Part shown: positions 22,815 to 33,399 of the stretch, in pieces
Layout of the letters: each line of letters opens with the position of its first letter
Numbering within the stretch: the stretch's first letter is position 1
Assembly (NCBI RefSeq): GCF_905147045.1
Contig: NC_065893.1
Location: 496,001 to 560,000 of the forward strand
Direction: 5' to 3'
Length of the DNA stretch: 64,000 nucleotides
Source of the DNA: Nymphalis io
Lineage: Eukaryota; Arthropoda; Insecta; Lepidoptera; Nymphalidae
The notes under the pieces: model-generated
What the model was told of the DNA's origin: nothing
Seen by the model: the letters and a program-made list of their open reading frames with translations, nothing else
The model's database searches: none
Made by a program: the position numbers and the translations under genes

Positions 22815-23445
22815 GTCTAGTGATGTAAAGGTAGCACGTTTGATCCTGACCTCTTGGGCTGTTATCGTCTCCACTGAACAACACAAGTTTTCAATGAAAA
22901 GATAAATATGTATATTAGTAAATCCTTAAAAAAAGACCACAAAACACACTCGTGAAGTGTCAGAAATATGCAAAATTGACTATAATATTAATAGCATTTA
23001 AGTCGGTTTTCAACATCTCACGTGTGAGATAAGAATTGAGTTCTTAAATATTCATTATATTTTCACGACGACGACAAATTAATTCTCAAGTCGTGCCTAT
23101 TGTTTTAAAAAGGGACAACAGTATTATTTCCATCTCGCTCTCGTAAGTCAATGTGAGACATACACAATACCAACAAACCGTTACCTTAGTGGCTCGATTG
23201 CTCGCAATTGTCGGTAATCATCGTCAATTTACAGAACTCCCTCCCTCGCCCCCTCCGCTTTCACTTCTCACCGGTACTGACAGATGGACAAGTCTTTAAA
23301 GACCGATATTACGCTGAATTAAGCAATTTGGAATAATTGACACATTTAATTATATGACTTTAATAACACCGTGCTATGAATTATATAATATTATTTTCCG
23401 TATATGGAAAATTTCATGATGATCGGTTGAGTAGTAATATAATAT
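22815..23445. other. Unique DNA with GC-richer patch at 23140-23310
   Basis: The patch contains CCCTCCCTCGCCCCCTCCGC at about 23240 (polypyrimidine, G-rich on the other strand), CTCACCGGTACTGACAGATG and GTAATCATCGTCAATTTAC. No gene seen. Near 23418, ATGATCGGTTGAGTAGT belongs to a common lepidopteran repeat. Confidence 0.35.
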
Positions 23446-23448
23446 CCA

Positions 23449-23760
23449 GACCGATTTCGGCCACGGCGGCCAATCTCAAGATTACCCAACTAGTGTGTGC
23501 GCAAACACTGATTCACTTCTCTATTCCCTAACTCTCATAATCTGATGGGACGGCAATTCGACACGACCGGAAAGAGTTCAGGCACAGGACCAACGGCTTT
23601 ACGTGCTTTCCGAGGCACGGAAATGTACACACTTATGACTTTCAGACAGCGAGCTGCTACCGAGAATTATCGACAGAAAACTACAATAACTTTTTATTAG
23701 CATGACCTGGAAATTGAAACCACGGCCTCCGGATCGGCGGTCTTACATATGTCATCATCA
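23449..23760 (-). mobile_element. Family C SINE, near full length
   Basis: ACCGATTTCGGCCACGGCGG, CTATTCCCTAACTCTCATAA, ATGGGACGGCAATTCGACAC, TTTACGTGCTTTCCGAGGCA and the decayed head region ending GGCGGTCTTACAT. Well preserved except for the B box. Confidence 0.8.
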
Positions 23761-23764
23761 ATAA

Positions 23765-24485
23765 CCAAACCAACCAACTCACTTTCGCGTTAAATATATT
23801 AGTAAGGATGTGATTATTTAAGATCTTTCATTCACTGTCATTCGTCTCTATCTTTAGACACGTCTTAAACTTTATCAAAAATCAATCTCTATTCAAAAAA
23901 AAAAAAAAACCAAACGTATATACAATATTTAGAGATAAAATCGAGTGATTATAAATGAAATATCTTCTATCGTGGAGCGAACATGTGTGTCGAATAAAAA
24001 AATATGTTGAAATAATAAATAAACGCCGAGAACGAGACTTTGTTTATTATCTATGGCGAATTATACCCGTAATATAATTGTAGGTGAACTAGCGTATTGT
24101 ATTATTACATTTCTTAGTTCCGTAGATTATTTCATAATTTGATTTATGTAAATAAAAATGAACAACATATACAAATTATGTTTTTTTTTTTTATTTTACT
24201 GTTTCAGACAAAATAATCGCTTGAGATGTCAAAGAATCTTAAATAAACACAAAATCATTTATACCTAATGTATACATTTATTATTAGTTTTTCTTAAATA
24301 TATTCTGCAATCGTATAAAAAAGTTTAAATTTAATTAATAAAGTTACACTAACACAAACGCGAGGGACGTTCACGAACATTGTAAGACAATAAAATTGTT
24401 TTTGAATAGTTGACGAAAAACTCGTGCACTGGACATCAGAGGCCTGCAGGGATCTCGGTCAGGTCGTGAGCACGAAACGTCTAGT
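23765..24485. other. Unique AT-rich DNA, no gene seen
   Basis: Contains A14 near 23896 and T12 near 24181. No coding or repeat resemblance was recognised. Confidence 0.4.
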
Positions 24486-24487
24486 AA

Positions 24488-24680
24488 TAGCCTGTGAATA
24501 TTTCACTGCAGGGCTAAGGTCTCATCTCCTTTTTTTGAAGAGAAGCTTATTCGATCACGATGCTCCAATGCGGGTTGGTGGAATACACATGTGGCAAAAT
24601 TTCAATGAAATTAGACACATGCAGGTTTCTTCACGATGTTTTCCTTCGCCGTCAAGCGCGAGGTGAATTATAAACACAAA
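24488..24680 (-). mobile_element. Family A SINE, 3' two thirds
   Basis: AATAGCCTGTGAATATTTCA, CCAATGCGGGTTGGTGGAAT, GACACATGCAGGTTTCTTCA and AGCGCGAGGTGAATTATAAA. The tRNA head is missing. The open frame 24424-24666 is an antisense reading. Confidence 0.75.
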
Positions 24681-24689
24681 CATAACACG

Positions 24690-25755
24690 TCCAACTCTAT
24701 CAAAATGCCGGGCAACTAATAAGAAAATATACAGAAACCGTGTCTTAAACTCAAATTTTATCTATGTATGAACTAAATAAAATACATCGCTTCCACTTAC
24801 TTTAGCTACAAATTATTAAAAAAATAATTGAAAATAACGCTTCACTTTAATAAATACTTAATGTTTGGAGTCCGTAGCACACAAGTGCCTAAACACAAGT
24901 CACCTTAGTAAAAAACGTCTATCATTCATTATTGCAAAATAAAATGCTTAAATATTTATATTTTAATACGGATCTCCAAACCGGAGGCACCTTGTCTATA
25001 AATCAAGATGTTTTGTGTGCTACGAAAATATTTATGTGTTAACGCGAACATTATCTAATATTTGTTTATTTATACCTATGATATGTCTAGTTATGAAGAT
25101 AATTAATTTTTCTCATATTTAAATGAAAAAATTGTAAAACACGGGATTTTGTGTGCTGTTTTCGTATATCATATCTTTTAAAATATTCGCGGTGTATATT
25201 ATATATTTTTAATCGCTCTTTATTTAAGTTTATTTTTTTGCTATACTAGGATAACCCAACGAATCAGGATGATAAAAAACAATTACAGTCCATTTACACT
25301 CATCTTTTTATGAGGCATATTTCTATTTTCTACTAGTCAAAAACAAGGATGGAGCGAAAACAAAGTTTATAAGATAAATACATAATTAATTCATTGTATA
25401 GTTTAAGGGAGGTCCAAAACTCAAAATAATCCTTTAAAGATTTATCTGAACAATGTAAAATTTGATAAATTAATCTGAATCGTATTACAATAAGGTTAAA
25501 GAGCATTTTCAAATATCTCTACAATGTTTAGGGATAAATCGGCGTATTAAAGCCTGCTATTGTCCGAAGGTATGTTTCATTCGCGCTGTAGCACCTTTCA
25601 TCCGAGGCTCTATGTCAAAGAGTAGAGAAGAGGAGATGTCGTAAATGTTACTTAGACTACTAAATGATAGTTGCTCATTGTTATTGCGGTGAAATCGTTC
25701 ATAAAACTCTTTATTATATTTTTTATTAATAAGAAATAGAAGAAAAAGTGTAATT
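24690..25755. other. Unique AT-rich DNA, no gene seen
   Basis: No recognisable coding sequence or repeat. Slight CpG enrichment at 25555-25640. Confidence 0.4.
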
Positions 25756-25756
25756 A

Positions 25757-25880
25757 TGGTAGTAGGGGCTTGCTTGAAAAGCCACCTGGGTAGGTCCCCT
25801 CCGACTCATCAGAATTTCAGAAGGCTATGGGCGGTGGTGCCCACTTTCCATCAGATGACCTAATGGAAAGTGCCATCATA
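25757..25880 (+). mobile_element. Family F retroposon with large internal deletion
   Basis: The 5' part, ATGGTAGTAGGGGCTTGCTT and CTGGGTAGGTCCCCTCCGAC, is joined to the 3' part, CTATGGGCGGTGGTGCCCAC and CCATCAGATGACC. About 150 bp of the middle are missing. Confidence 0.55.
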
Positions 25881-25884
25881 CAAA

Positions 25885-27255
25885 CATTGGATATCTATTA
25901 GATGGATAAATTTTGGATTGGAATGGATATATTAGATATAAGAGATTGTTAAGAACATAAGAACTATGATAGCGTGTACTTTTTAGCTGTGAATTCATTG
26001 ATTCATTCGCCCTATATACTGCAAAAGCAACCCAATATCACCTTTACTTGCCGAGCTATATATCATATATTCCTCGCAATAATAAGAAACAACTTATTGT
26101 ATAGCTAATACGTTGCAAAGTATTAAGACAAGCTCTTTACTTAAACTCATATATATAATAAACGTAACTCCGAAAGTAACGTAAAATTTAATATAACAGA
26201 AATGTACTATGAAGAAATCGTTTAATTTATAGGTCTATTTTCCACGAATCTTTGTTAATATTTCCCCAACAAAGACTTCGGTTGTTTCGTCCACCGGTGC
26301 TTTGTCCGCTCCCTCGCCACCCATTGTTATTCTGACAATCGCCGTCACACCGCCGGCCCGTAGCTGCCCGCAGCCAGTTATGTAGCTGCCATCTACAGAA
26401 CACGTAGCACTGAAAATGCCATCACTTTTTAAAGCTATTATTTATTTAATTATTTATTTATATGCATCTTATTTTAGAACAGACGAATAATGCAGTTTTT
26501 TCTATTTTATATATATATTTTTTAATATATAAGATGAAATAATTACATCATCGTGACATATTATGTCTTTATATAGAAATCTATCTATATAGAAAGATCA
26601 AAATTAAAATAATCCATTAAATATGATTAACTTGAGACATTTTGTTTTACATTACACCTACAAGATTTTTTTGTTTTTATGCTATATATTTTTTCTATCA
26701 TATAGATATATAATGTATACTTACAAGTAACTCGTATATTTATTGATTTTTAAAATAACAACTTTTTTACGTAGGTTGGTTAATATTGTACAAATAGCAC
26801 TTCTAGTGATCTCTGTTCACGGGTCCCACGTTTGATTCAGGGATGATTTCCATTGAGCGGGGATTTCGTGTTATTGTTGTCTGACTTTTATTCTGATTCT
26901 TGGATTGTTGTTGTGACGTCAGGTCAGTTGGGGAATTTTTGTTCCGTAGCATTCAGTGTCCAATATTGAAGGACCTACATCTACATACAATAAATCAGTC
27001 GATTTATTTCATAAATAAAATTAACAATATACACATACATTACAAGGTAGTTTTGAGAATTTTATTATAATAAAATTAAAGTTGTCGTGGTTAGAAATTA
27101 TTTATAGACCTAGATAATAGTGTCATGCGTTGACGTCATTGAATATAGTTGCCGGTTGTTAAGGATTGTTGTCATTTTGTAAGGCGAGTCCCATTTATTT
27201 GGTTCTTAACCGAGTTTAAAGAGGAAGAGGTTCTCAGCTCATCTACATATTATAT
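25885..27255. other. Mostly unique DNA with GC-richer block at 26270-26415
   Basis: The block holds TTTCGTCCACCGGTGC, CCCATTGTTATTCTGACAAT (two SOX-like cores in inverted arrangement) and ACACCGCCGGCCCGTAGCTG. Perfect TGACGTCA palindromes (CREB/ATF type) lie at 26914-26921 and 27131-27138. 26810-26960 may contain a decayed tRNA-derived SINE (CGGGTCCCACGTTTGATTC). No coding sequence seen. Confidence 0.35.
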
Positions 27256-27259
27256 ATAT

Positions 27260-27336
27260 ACCGTAACCGTAACAGCCTATGAATATCCCACTGCTGGGCT
27301 AAAGGCCTCCTCTCCTCTTTTTTGAGGAGAAGGTTT
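27260..27336 (-). mobile_element. Family A SINE, 3' fragment
   Basis: CCGTAACCGTAACAGCCTAT, then ATCCCACTGCTGGGCTAAAG, GCCTCCTCTCCTCTTTTTTG and AGGAGAAGG. Only the last 75 bp of the SINE are present, but this copy shows the (GTTACG)n tail clearly. Confidence 0.75.
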
Positions 27337-27339
27337 TAT

Positions 27340-28370
27340 TATATATATATATATTATTATTTAATACCCGAACAGGTATATTATTGTATTAAAATATTAT
27401 TAGTTTTAGTATATTTTTATATTAATAAATCGATTTTGGGTTTGTTTCAGTTTAAATTCAGTTCTTTTAATTATAAAAACTTGAATGAATTAATTTAAAT
27501 AGATCTCAAAATACAAATAAAAAATAATGAAACAATTACCCGCTATCAGGCTTGAGATAAATGCCGGTGCAACGGAGAATATCAGTAGGCTTATAGGTAG
27601 TAGATAAATTTTATATCAATATAATCAAAACAGCATTAAGGTAGTGCTTTTATTTAACAAATGTACACAAAAATTTAACTAAAATACTTTAAAAGTGTAT
27701 GTTTAACCAAATTACTTAACAGAAAACAACATTTTTGCTGCTGGACATATATTTTTTTTTGCGTCAGGCGTCAGACGTCAGAAAGAAAATTATAATATGA
27801 TTGAAATTTGAAATGATTCCGAGCGGTATTTTAAATCAAAAACTATTTATAAATTTGAATTCGTAGAAATTCTAAAATTAATTTAGAACGTGTCTGCGAT
27901 GAGATCGTCCTGTATATATGAAACTACAGTCACCTGTCGCTCTAAACAAGGCTTAGTGTGACAAATCGCGGTTACAGATACATTTTAAGGGCAAAAACAG
28001 ACAATCTAATACTAAGGCAAACTTCAGTAATGGAAACTTAATTAAAAATAAAATACTGCCATATAATTACATTTAATTATAAAAAGTAAATAATGATCCT
28101 TACTAATGTTATAAATGCGAAAATGAGTTTATATATTCGTTACGATTACAAGTTAAAAAAAAATGTACACATTTATGCTATGAATAACTATCGTGGTAGT
28201 CAATCTTGCTACTATCTAGTTGCTCGTTCCGAGTTCGCATGGATAAAATTCATACAAGGTTACCCCTCCCACTTCCCCGCTAAAGTTCAAATTTCCAAAA
28301 AAAACATTTCTTAGCGGTTGCTTACGTTATATTTTAAACGATGTACCATATTTCAGCTTTATAGCCTCAT
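27340..28370. other. Unique AT-rich DNA with a 7-bp triplet repeat
   Basis: GCGTCAG, GCGTCAG and ACGTCAG lie head to tail at 27761-27781 after a T-rich run. No gene. The open frame 28093-28314 shows no domain. Confidence 0.4.
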
Positions 28371-28373
28371 TTG

Positions 28374-28630
28374 ACGGGCCGGTTGGCGTGGTTGGCAGAT
28401 ACTTGCCTTTGCCGAAGGTCGATTCCCACCCAGGACAGACATTTGTGCGCATGAACATGTCTGTTTGACCTGAGTCTGGGTGTAATTATCTATATAAGTA
28501 TGTATTTCCAAAAAGAAAAATAGTATGTGTATACTACATCAGTTGTCTGGTTTCCATAGTACAAGCTCTGCTTAGTTTGGAATCAGATGGCCGTGTGTGA
28601 ATAATATCCCAGGGTATTATTATTATTGTT
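28374..28630 (+). mobile_element. Family B SINE, nearly full length
   Basis: Head CGGGCCGGTTGGCGTGGTTG. The anticodon arm is shortened (TGCCTTTGCCGAAGGTCGAT, about 20 bp lost). Then ATGAACATGTCTGTTTGACC, ATCAGTTGTCTGGTTTCCAT, ATCAGATGGCCGTGTGTGAA and a TATTATTATTATT tail. Confidence 0.85.
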
Positions 28631-28687
28631 TGTTTTGGATATGCATTGATAGTCGGTTAGGAAAAATGATTTTATAAGTATTATCTT

Positions 28688-28900
28688 GCAGTATCGCACT
28701 TGTGTTTGTCGCAGTGTGCGATCCGTTCCTTATTTCGCTCATATCTCCACCTGGCAAAGATGCGCATCTTTGCCCACCAATTTATTGCAACTCATAAAAT
28801 AGGATTGCAATCATATTCTTCGTTCAAAGTAATAAAAGGCGTTTGCTAAACTATCTTCGTGTACATCTTACGCATCACGATGAAAGGGACCGGCTTAAGA
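28688..28900. promoter_or_regulatory. Candidate regulatory block with 22-bp palindrome
   Basis: GC-richer stretch right after a family B tail. It contains the perfect palindrome GGCAAAGATGCGCATCTTTGCC's two 11-base halves at 28753-28763 and 28764-28774, an inverted pair ATCGCAC...GTGCGAT at about 28693-28730, and CAATTTATTGCAACTCATAA with homeodomain-type cores. No coding resemblance. Confidence 0.35.
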
Positions 28901-28904
28901 TCAA

Positions 28905-29505
28905 ACATTATTAGAACTATTCATTCCGGTGCTTACTACATCATAGTAGTTAACAATATTTAGTTTGAAAATTACATTTCACGTGTTCGATCAATTTGTA
29001 TTAGTTTTGAATTTGGAACAATATTTTATAGTTTAAAAGGGGAGTTAGGTTGTTTTATATTCTCGTAGTTTTTCACGTTGCCCTTCGAGATACTAGAAGA
29101 ACCTTTCAGGTATCCTTTTCTTTGGTTTTAATCTCTATTTGGATTCATGAAGGTTTCTTCACGATGTTTTTCTCTTATCCACCGGGGATGGGATAAAGAA
29201 ACGAACATGCAACAGCTCGTAGCGATGCTGTTTTCCTCGTAATGATTTTCCAACAACTAATTACTAAATGACTAGTAAACACAAATATCTCATCTGAAAA
29301 ACTTATTAGTTTTTTCATGGACTGAAATAAAATGTACGAGTTATATTAACTGGTTCGTCTCCACTTTTATACCGATACTCATAGACCTTCAGAGACCACA
29401 GTCAGACCACAGTCTTAAAGAAATTACATATAAGAAGTATTCATTGTGTCAAATAAAATATAACTTCGAATGAAACATTTATATTCGTTTTAGATTCATG
29501 ACTTC
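28905..29505. other. Unique DNA, no gene seen
   Basis: A short family A-like phrase, GAAGGTTTCTTCACGATGTT, at 29150-29170 is a possible remnant. Nothing else was recognised. Confidence 0.4.
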
Positions 29506-29511
29506 AAACTT

Positions 29512-29788
29512 TGACGAGCCGGTTGGCGTGGTTGGTAGAACACTTGCCTTTCACGCCGAAGGTTGTGGGTTCGATTCCCACCCAGGACAGACGTTTGTGT
29601 GCATGAACATGAATGTTTGTCCTGAGTCTGGGTGTAATTATCTATATAAGTATGTATTTACAAAAAAAAGTAGTATATGTAGTATATCAGTTGTCTGGTT
29701 TCCATAGCACAAGCTTTGTACAAGCTTAATTTGGGATCAGATGGCCGTGTGTGAAAAATGTCTCAGGATATTATTATTATTATTATTA
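29512..29788 (+). mobile_element. Family B (tRNA-Glu-like) SINE, complete reference copy
   Basis: Complete head: CGAGCCGGTTGGCGTGGTTG, CACTTGCCTTTCACGCCGAA, B box GGTTCGATTCC. The body runs through GTTTGTCCTGAGTCTGGGTG, CATAGCACAAGCTTTGTACA and GATCAGATGGCCGTGTGTGA to (ATT)n. The tRNA-like part is a Pol III promoter relic and not a working tRNA. The open frame 29498-29707 is a reading of the SINE. Confidence 0.9.
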
Positions 29789-29871
29789 AACTACTGGGCC
29801 ATCTAAGCTCATCTCTCAATAATCTTATGTACTCATAGCTTTGTATTAATTTCATAGTCTTACTACTAAGA

Positions 29872-30155
29872 GCCGAGATGGCCCAGTGGTAAGAACGCGT
29901 GAATCTTAAGTGATGATCGTGGCTTTAAACCTGGGGTACTAAATTTTTTATGTGCTTAATTTGTGATTATTAATCATCCCGTGCTTGACGGTGAAGGAAA
30001 ACATCGTGAGGAAACCTGCATGGGTCCATTTAAAAAAACTGCCACGTGTATTCCACCACCACGCATTGGAGCAGCGTGGTGGAATAAACTCCAAAACATT
30101 CTCCTCAAAAAGGGAGGCTTCCTGCCTTAGCCAAGCGGTGGGACATTCACTGTTA
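29872..30155 (+). mobile_element. Family A SINE, full length
   Basis: AGCCGAGATGGCCCAGTGGT, AACATCGTGAGGAAACCTGC, CGCATTGGAGCAGCGTGGTG and AGCGGTGGGACATTCACTG. The B box region is decayed (GGCTTTAAACCTGG). The (GTTACG)n tail is not present. Confidence 0.85.
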
Positions 30156-30159
30156 ATAC

Positions 30160-30525
30160 TATTGTTTTTTGATGTTATTACACATGTTTAGGTAAACACT
30201 GATTTGTCGCCATCATCATTCTCTTGACATTTGTAAGAAAAAGACAAAGTATCGTTTAACCTATCACTCTTTTATCCACATTTATATGTAAAGTCGATGT
30301 GTTTCGTATATCGTATATATATATTAATTAATTACAAGTAAATATATATATTTACTTGTAATTAATTCTTCTATCCACCCATTTATATCACTAATAATTT
30401 TATGACCACTATACTTACATAATACTTCTCATTATATTTCTCAGCAATCGGGATACGCTTAAGACAGATTGGTGAGACAAATTTCAAAACCATTGAGAAT
30501 ATTACATATCATCAGTTATTAGGAA
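30160..30525. other. Unique AT-rich DNA with a long palindrome
   Basis: Apart from the palindrome at 30326-30367, listed separately, no gene or repeat was recognised. Confidence 0.4.
30326..30367. repeat. Perfect 42-bp palindrome without spacer
   Basis: Two 21-base arms meet at the centre 30346/30347. The left arm contains AATTAATTACAAGTAAATAT and the right arm is its exact reverse complement. All 21 base pairs match. The sequence is AT-rich and could extrude as a cruciform. Confidence 0.9.
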
Positions 30526-30528
30526 AAG

Positions 30529-30760
30529 CGAGGTGCCATTAGAGTGGTACCTCGTCCATCGCAACAAAGTCGTCAAAATAAACAATCGACTCTGCGCGTG
30601 GAAGCGACAGGCCTTTGATCTTGTGCAATGAGTGACGTACGTACGGACGAGCTAACTCGCGTGGTTTAGAGTGTGTTATTTTATATGTAATAAAGTGGGA
30701 TAATTCCGTCTAGGGATGCAACGCGGGCTTTTACAGCACAATGATAGTAAGTATATTCTA
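30529..30760. promoter_or_regulatory. Candidate Wnt-responsive or promoter-like block
   Basis: CpG-richer unique sequence. It has an imperfect hairpin, CGAGGTGCCA...TGGTACCTCG (30529-30554), an exact CCTTTGATCTT at 30612-30622 (the consensus for the TCF/Pangolin HMG domain), ACGTACGTACGGACGAG, and a strong splice-donor-like GTAAGTAT at about 30749. A non-coding exon ending there is conceivable but unproven. Confidence 0.35.
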
Positions 30761-31062
30761 AGCAGTTTTCCGCAGATTAAAAACTATTCTTGTTTCGATA
30801 ACGTTTAAAAACTTGTCCAAATTTTAAATGTTTAGTTAAAAGTAATTATTAAAGTCTATTAAATGTAAAATTACTTAAAATATTTTTATGATATCATGTA
30901 AGTTTATTTTAATATAATTTGTCTTGTTATTAGCTTTGTAATTATTTCAAGTATTTTTTTAAGAATTATTTTTATTTTATATATATACTTTTTATTTTAT
31001 TCTTGACTAAATACATATTTTTAGGTACATTTTAAATAATGTCAGTTAAATTTCACTCTATA

Positions 31063-31081
31063 TACACACACACACACACAC
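31063..31081. repeat. (AC)n microsatellite
   Basis: About nine AC units following TAT. Simple sequence, no other feature. Confidence 0.9.
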
Positions 31082-31305
31082 AATTTAGACAAAAACATTA
31101 ATTGTTCAAGTGTGAGTATCAGAAATTTAGCATTGTTTTTATATATATATATGTAATATAATATAATTATTTTTTCGATCGCATCGCCATCTGATGTGAA
31201 ATTCTATTAAGAATCCGGTATCCTTGTTTAAATCCGTATCAAAGTAAACAGAGTCACTAGTAAAGTCTTGTACTTAGATAAAAGCGGACACGTGTTTACG
31301 ACCAC

Positions 31306-31386
31306 TATAAATTATCCGGGCGTTTTAAGTGAGCGCTTCAGTAGAAGAAAAAGTGTACAAGTTGTGGCTATTTTCAAACCGGCCAG
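31306..31386 (+). promoter_or_regulatory. Candidate core promoter with short first exon
   Basis: TATAAA at 31306-31311 lies 34 bases before the A of TCAGT at 31338-31342, the arthropod initiator motif. The following 47 bases have no ATG and end CCGGCCAG, directly followed by GTAATA, a good splice-donor match. TATA, initiator and donor in correct order suggest a transcript with a tiny non-coding first exon. It could equally be chance. Confidence 0.35.
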
Positions 31387-31389
31387 GTA

Positions 31390-31775
31390 ATAACGCGGCT
31401 GAAATCATTTTATGGTCCTGTAAAATAGATGTATTACAGTATTGGAAATAGTAAGGATGGGTTAAAATTGATGGCTAGTCTTGTACAGAACGATATTTAC
31501 AACAGAGTATTTATATTAGGCTGTTTGAGTTGAACTATTTTAAAGCCTGTAGTACAAGGATGCTATTGTTTCATTTTGTTTGGGATAACTCAATGAATTT
31601 AATAGGTGATTAAATTTGTGACAATGTTTGGTGAACTGGGCGTATTGTTAACAATGTTAGCAATGATGGTGAGCCATGGCAAGGTTGAGATATTTAATTT
31701 TGGAAGAAAATATTAATTAAATACGATGACGTCAATAATCTCCATATAAACGCAGTATTATTTTTTTCACGTTAA
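31390..31775. other. Unique DNA, no gene seen
   Basis: If the promoter at 31306 is real, this would be intron. It contains a perfect TGACGTCA at 31727-31734. Nothing else was recognised. Confidence 0.35.
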
Positions 31776-31779
31776 TCTT

Positions 31780-32015
31780 TTTTTAATGTTTTTGGTATAC
31801 GGGCAGATGGGCCACCTGATGTAAGAAATATTAACCATTCCTTACATCGCAGACAGACATTTGCATTGTTAGAAAACTATCTCTTACATCGCCAATGCAC
31901 CAATAATCTTGGGAACAAAGATGTTATGTGTCTTGTGCCTGTACACTGGCTCATTTATCTTTCAAATTAGATTGCAACGATTGGGCTTGCACAAAGCCCT
32001 ACCACCAAGTATATA
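31780..32015 (-). mobile_element. Family F retroposon with a local duplication
   Basis: GGGCAGATGGGCCACCTGAT, CGCCAATGCACCAATAATCT, AAAGATGTTATGTGTCTTGT and GCTTGCACAAAGCCCTACCA. The segment around ACATTTGCATTGTTAGAAA repeats the preceding TGTAAGAAATATTAACC motif, so a part is duplicated. Reverse orientation, with the fixed 5' end at about 32012. Open frames at 31909-32182 run antisense through it. Confidence 0.75.
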
Positions 32016-32019
32016 TGTA

Positions 32020-32830
32020 TATAGTAATCGTTATTGTTTCTATACTTTCCTTTTTTGTGAAGAAGATATTTATAATAACAATAAATTATAATTGCATCGT
32101 GTTTCAAAATTTTATTAAATTATTATTGCTGTATCTACAAATATTCTTAAATATATTTTTGTTCCAAAACCAGCTAATTTGACACAATCTCCTATAAAGT
32201 CTTCATGCATGTGAATTTTGCATAAAGTTTATTTACGACACTGAATGATACATAACTTGTTTTTGCATGCCATTAAAACTTAAGATAATGTCTATGGTTC
32301 TAAAGACGATTGCAACAATGTTGCCACTCAGTAGTGCATACGATCGGGCAGTGCGAGTGTTGCCACAGCATAAATCAAGCATTTTGTCAAGTCACCGATT
32401 ACATAGACAGTGTTGCGACACGCCGGAATGGAGTGATCTATGTATCTTTAGGTTAATTGTCTATGGCGAGTAAATTTACAGTGAACAGTGCTGTACTTTG
32501 TATTGTTGTAAGTATGAACATTCATTGAATTTAAATAGCTACAAATTTCTCAAAGCCTGAAAAAACAACTTCTAGCAAGAAGATTGGTAGATCTTATAGT
32601 GAGGTTCACTTGTAGAACGTCAGGTTTTCAACAAATTAATTTAGTATTGGTAACGTATTTTACTTACTTATATTATTATCATCACACATTACATATCGAC
32701 GCGTTCCGTAATGTTCAAAAGCTTGATCTTTGATGATATATTTAAAATTATGTTAATTCATGTATACACATATGTATATATAGTAACGGTAACGGTTTGA
32801 TATTCGTCTATACCTTAATTTTATTATATT
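32020..32830. other. Unique DNA, no gene seen
   Basis: The open frame 32267-32473 has no recognised domain. The stretch 32300-32430 is somewhat less AT-rich, but no splice or codon signal supports an exon. Confidence 0.4.
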
Positions 32831-32833
32831 AAA

Positions 32834-33075
32834 TAGCCGAGATAGCGCAGTGGATTGAACTTAAGCAAAAATTGCATCTTCAAATCCGAAGCAGCAGCTG
32901 TCACATGTTTATTTTATGAGCATAATTCACTCGTGTTCAGCTTTAAATAAAATTTTGAAACTTGGATATTTTTCGAATATGATTCTGTTATGAGTTTTTT
33001 ATTCTACACAAAATAGGTTGATAGCAATAGGCTTAATGGAATGGATGGAAGCACTAAGCCTTTTTCTCAAGAAGA
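32834..33075 (+). mobile_element. Family A SINE, strongly diverged
   Basis: TAGCCGAGATAGCGCAGTGG, GAGCATAATTCACTCGTG and, much later, CACTAAGCCTTTTTCTCAAG. The order fits family A, but the middle is eroded. Confidence 0.45.
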
Positions 33076-33079
33076 GAAG

Positions 33080-33395
33080 GGAGCTTGCTATAACGTAGAC
33101 CATTAATTTGGTCCACCGTCTTTAAAAAGTTAAATATAAATACTAACAATATAATAAAAAACAATGTTAGGATAAAACGAAAAGACAAAAATGAAATAAA
33201 GGATGCACCTGTTAAGCTGTTCCAGCAAAAAGTTATATTAATACTACTTGCACGGAAATGTCGTCCGCGTCTCATTTGAAGGATTAAATAAACATACGTT
33301 TATGGCGAAGTTAGATCTCGTCATAGTTTAAATTTATCATTTCTAAGTCTATACGTGTATCAAAATTTTTAACCCAATAACAACATATTCTGCAA
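33080..33395. other. Unique DNA, no gene seen
   Basis: The minus open frame 33054-33275 has no recognised domain. Confidence 0.35.
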
Positions 33396-33399
33396 GATA

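Noticed and set aside
29512..29590. Possible tRNA-Glu gene
   Set aside because: The anticodon loop and B box look like tRNA-Glu, but the acceptor stem is not closed and the same sequence recurs at 14174 and 28374 with a SINE body.
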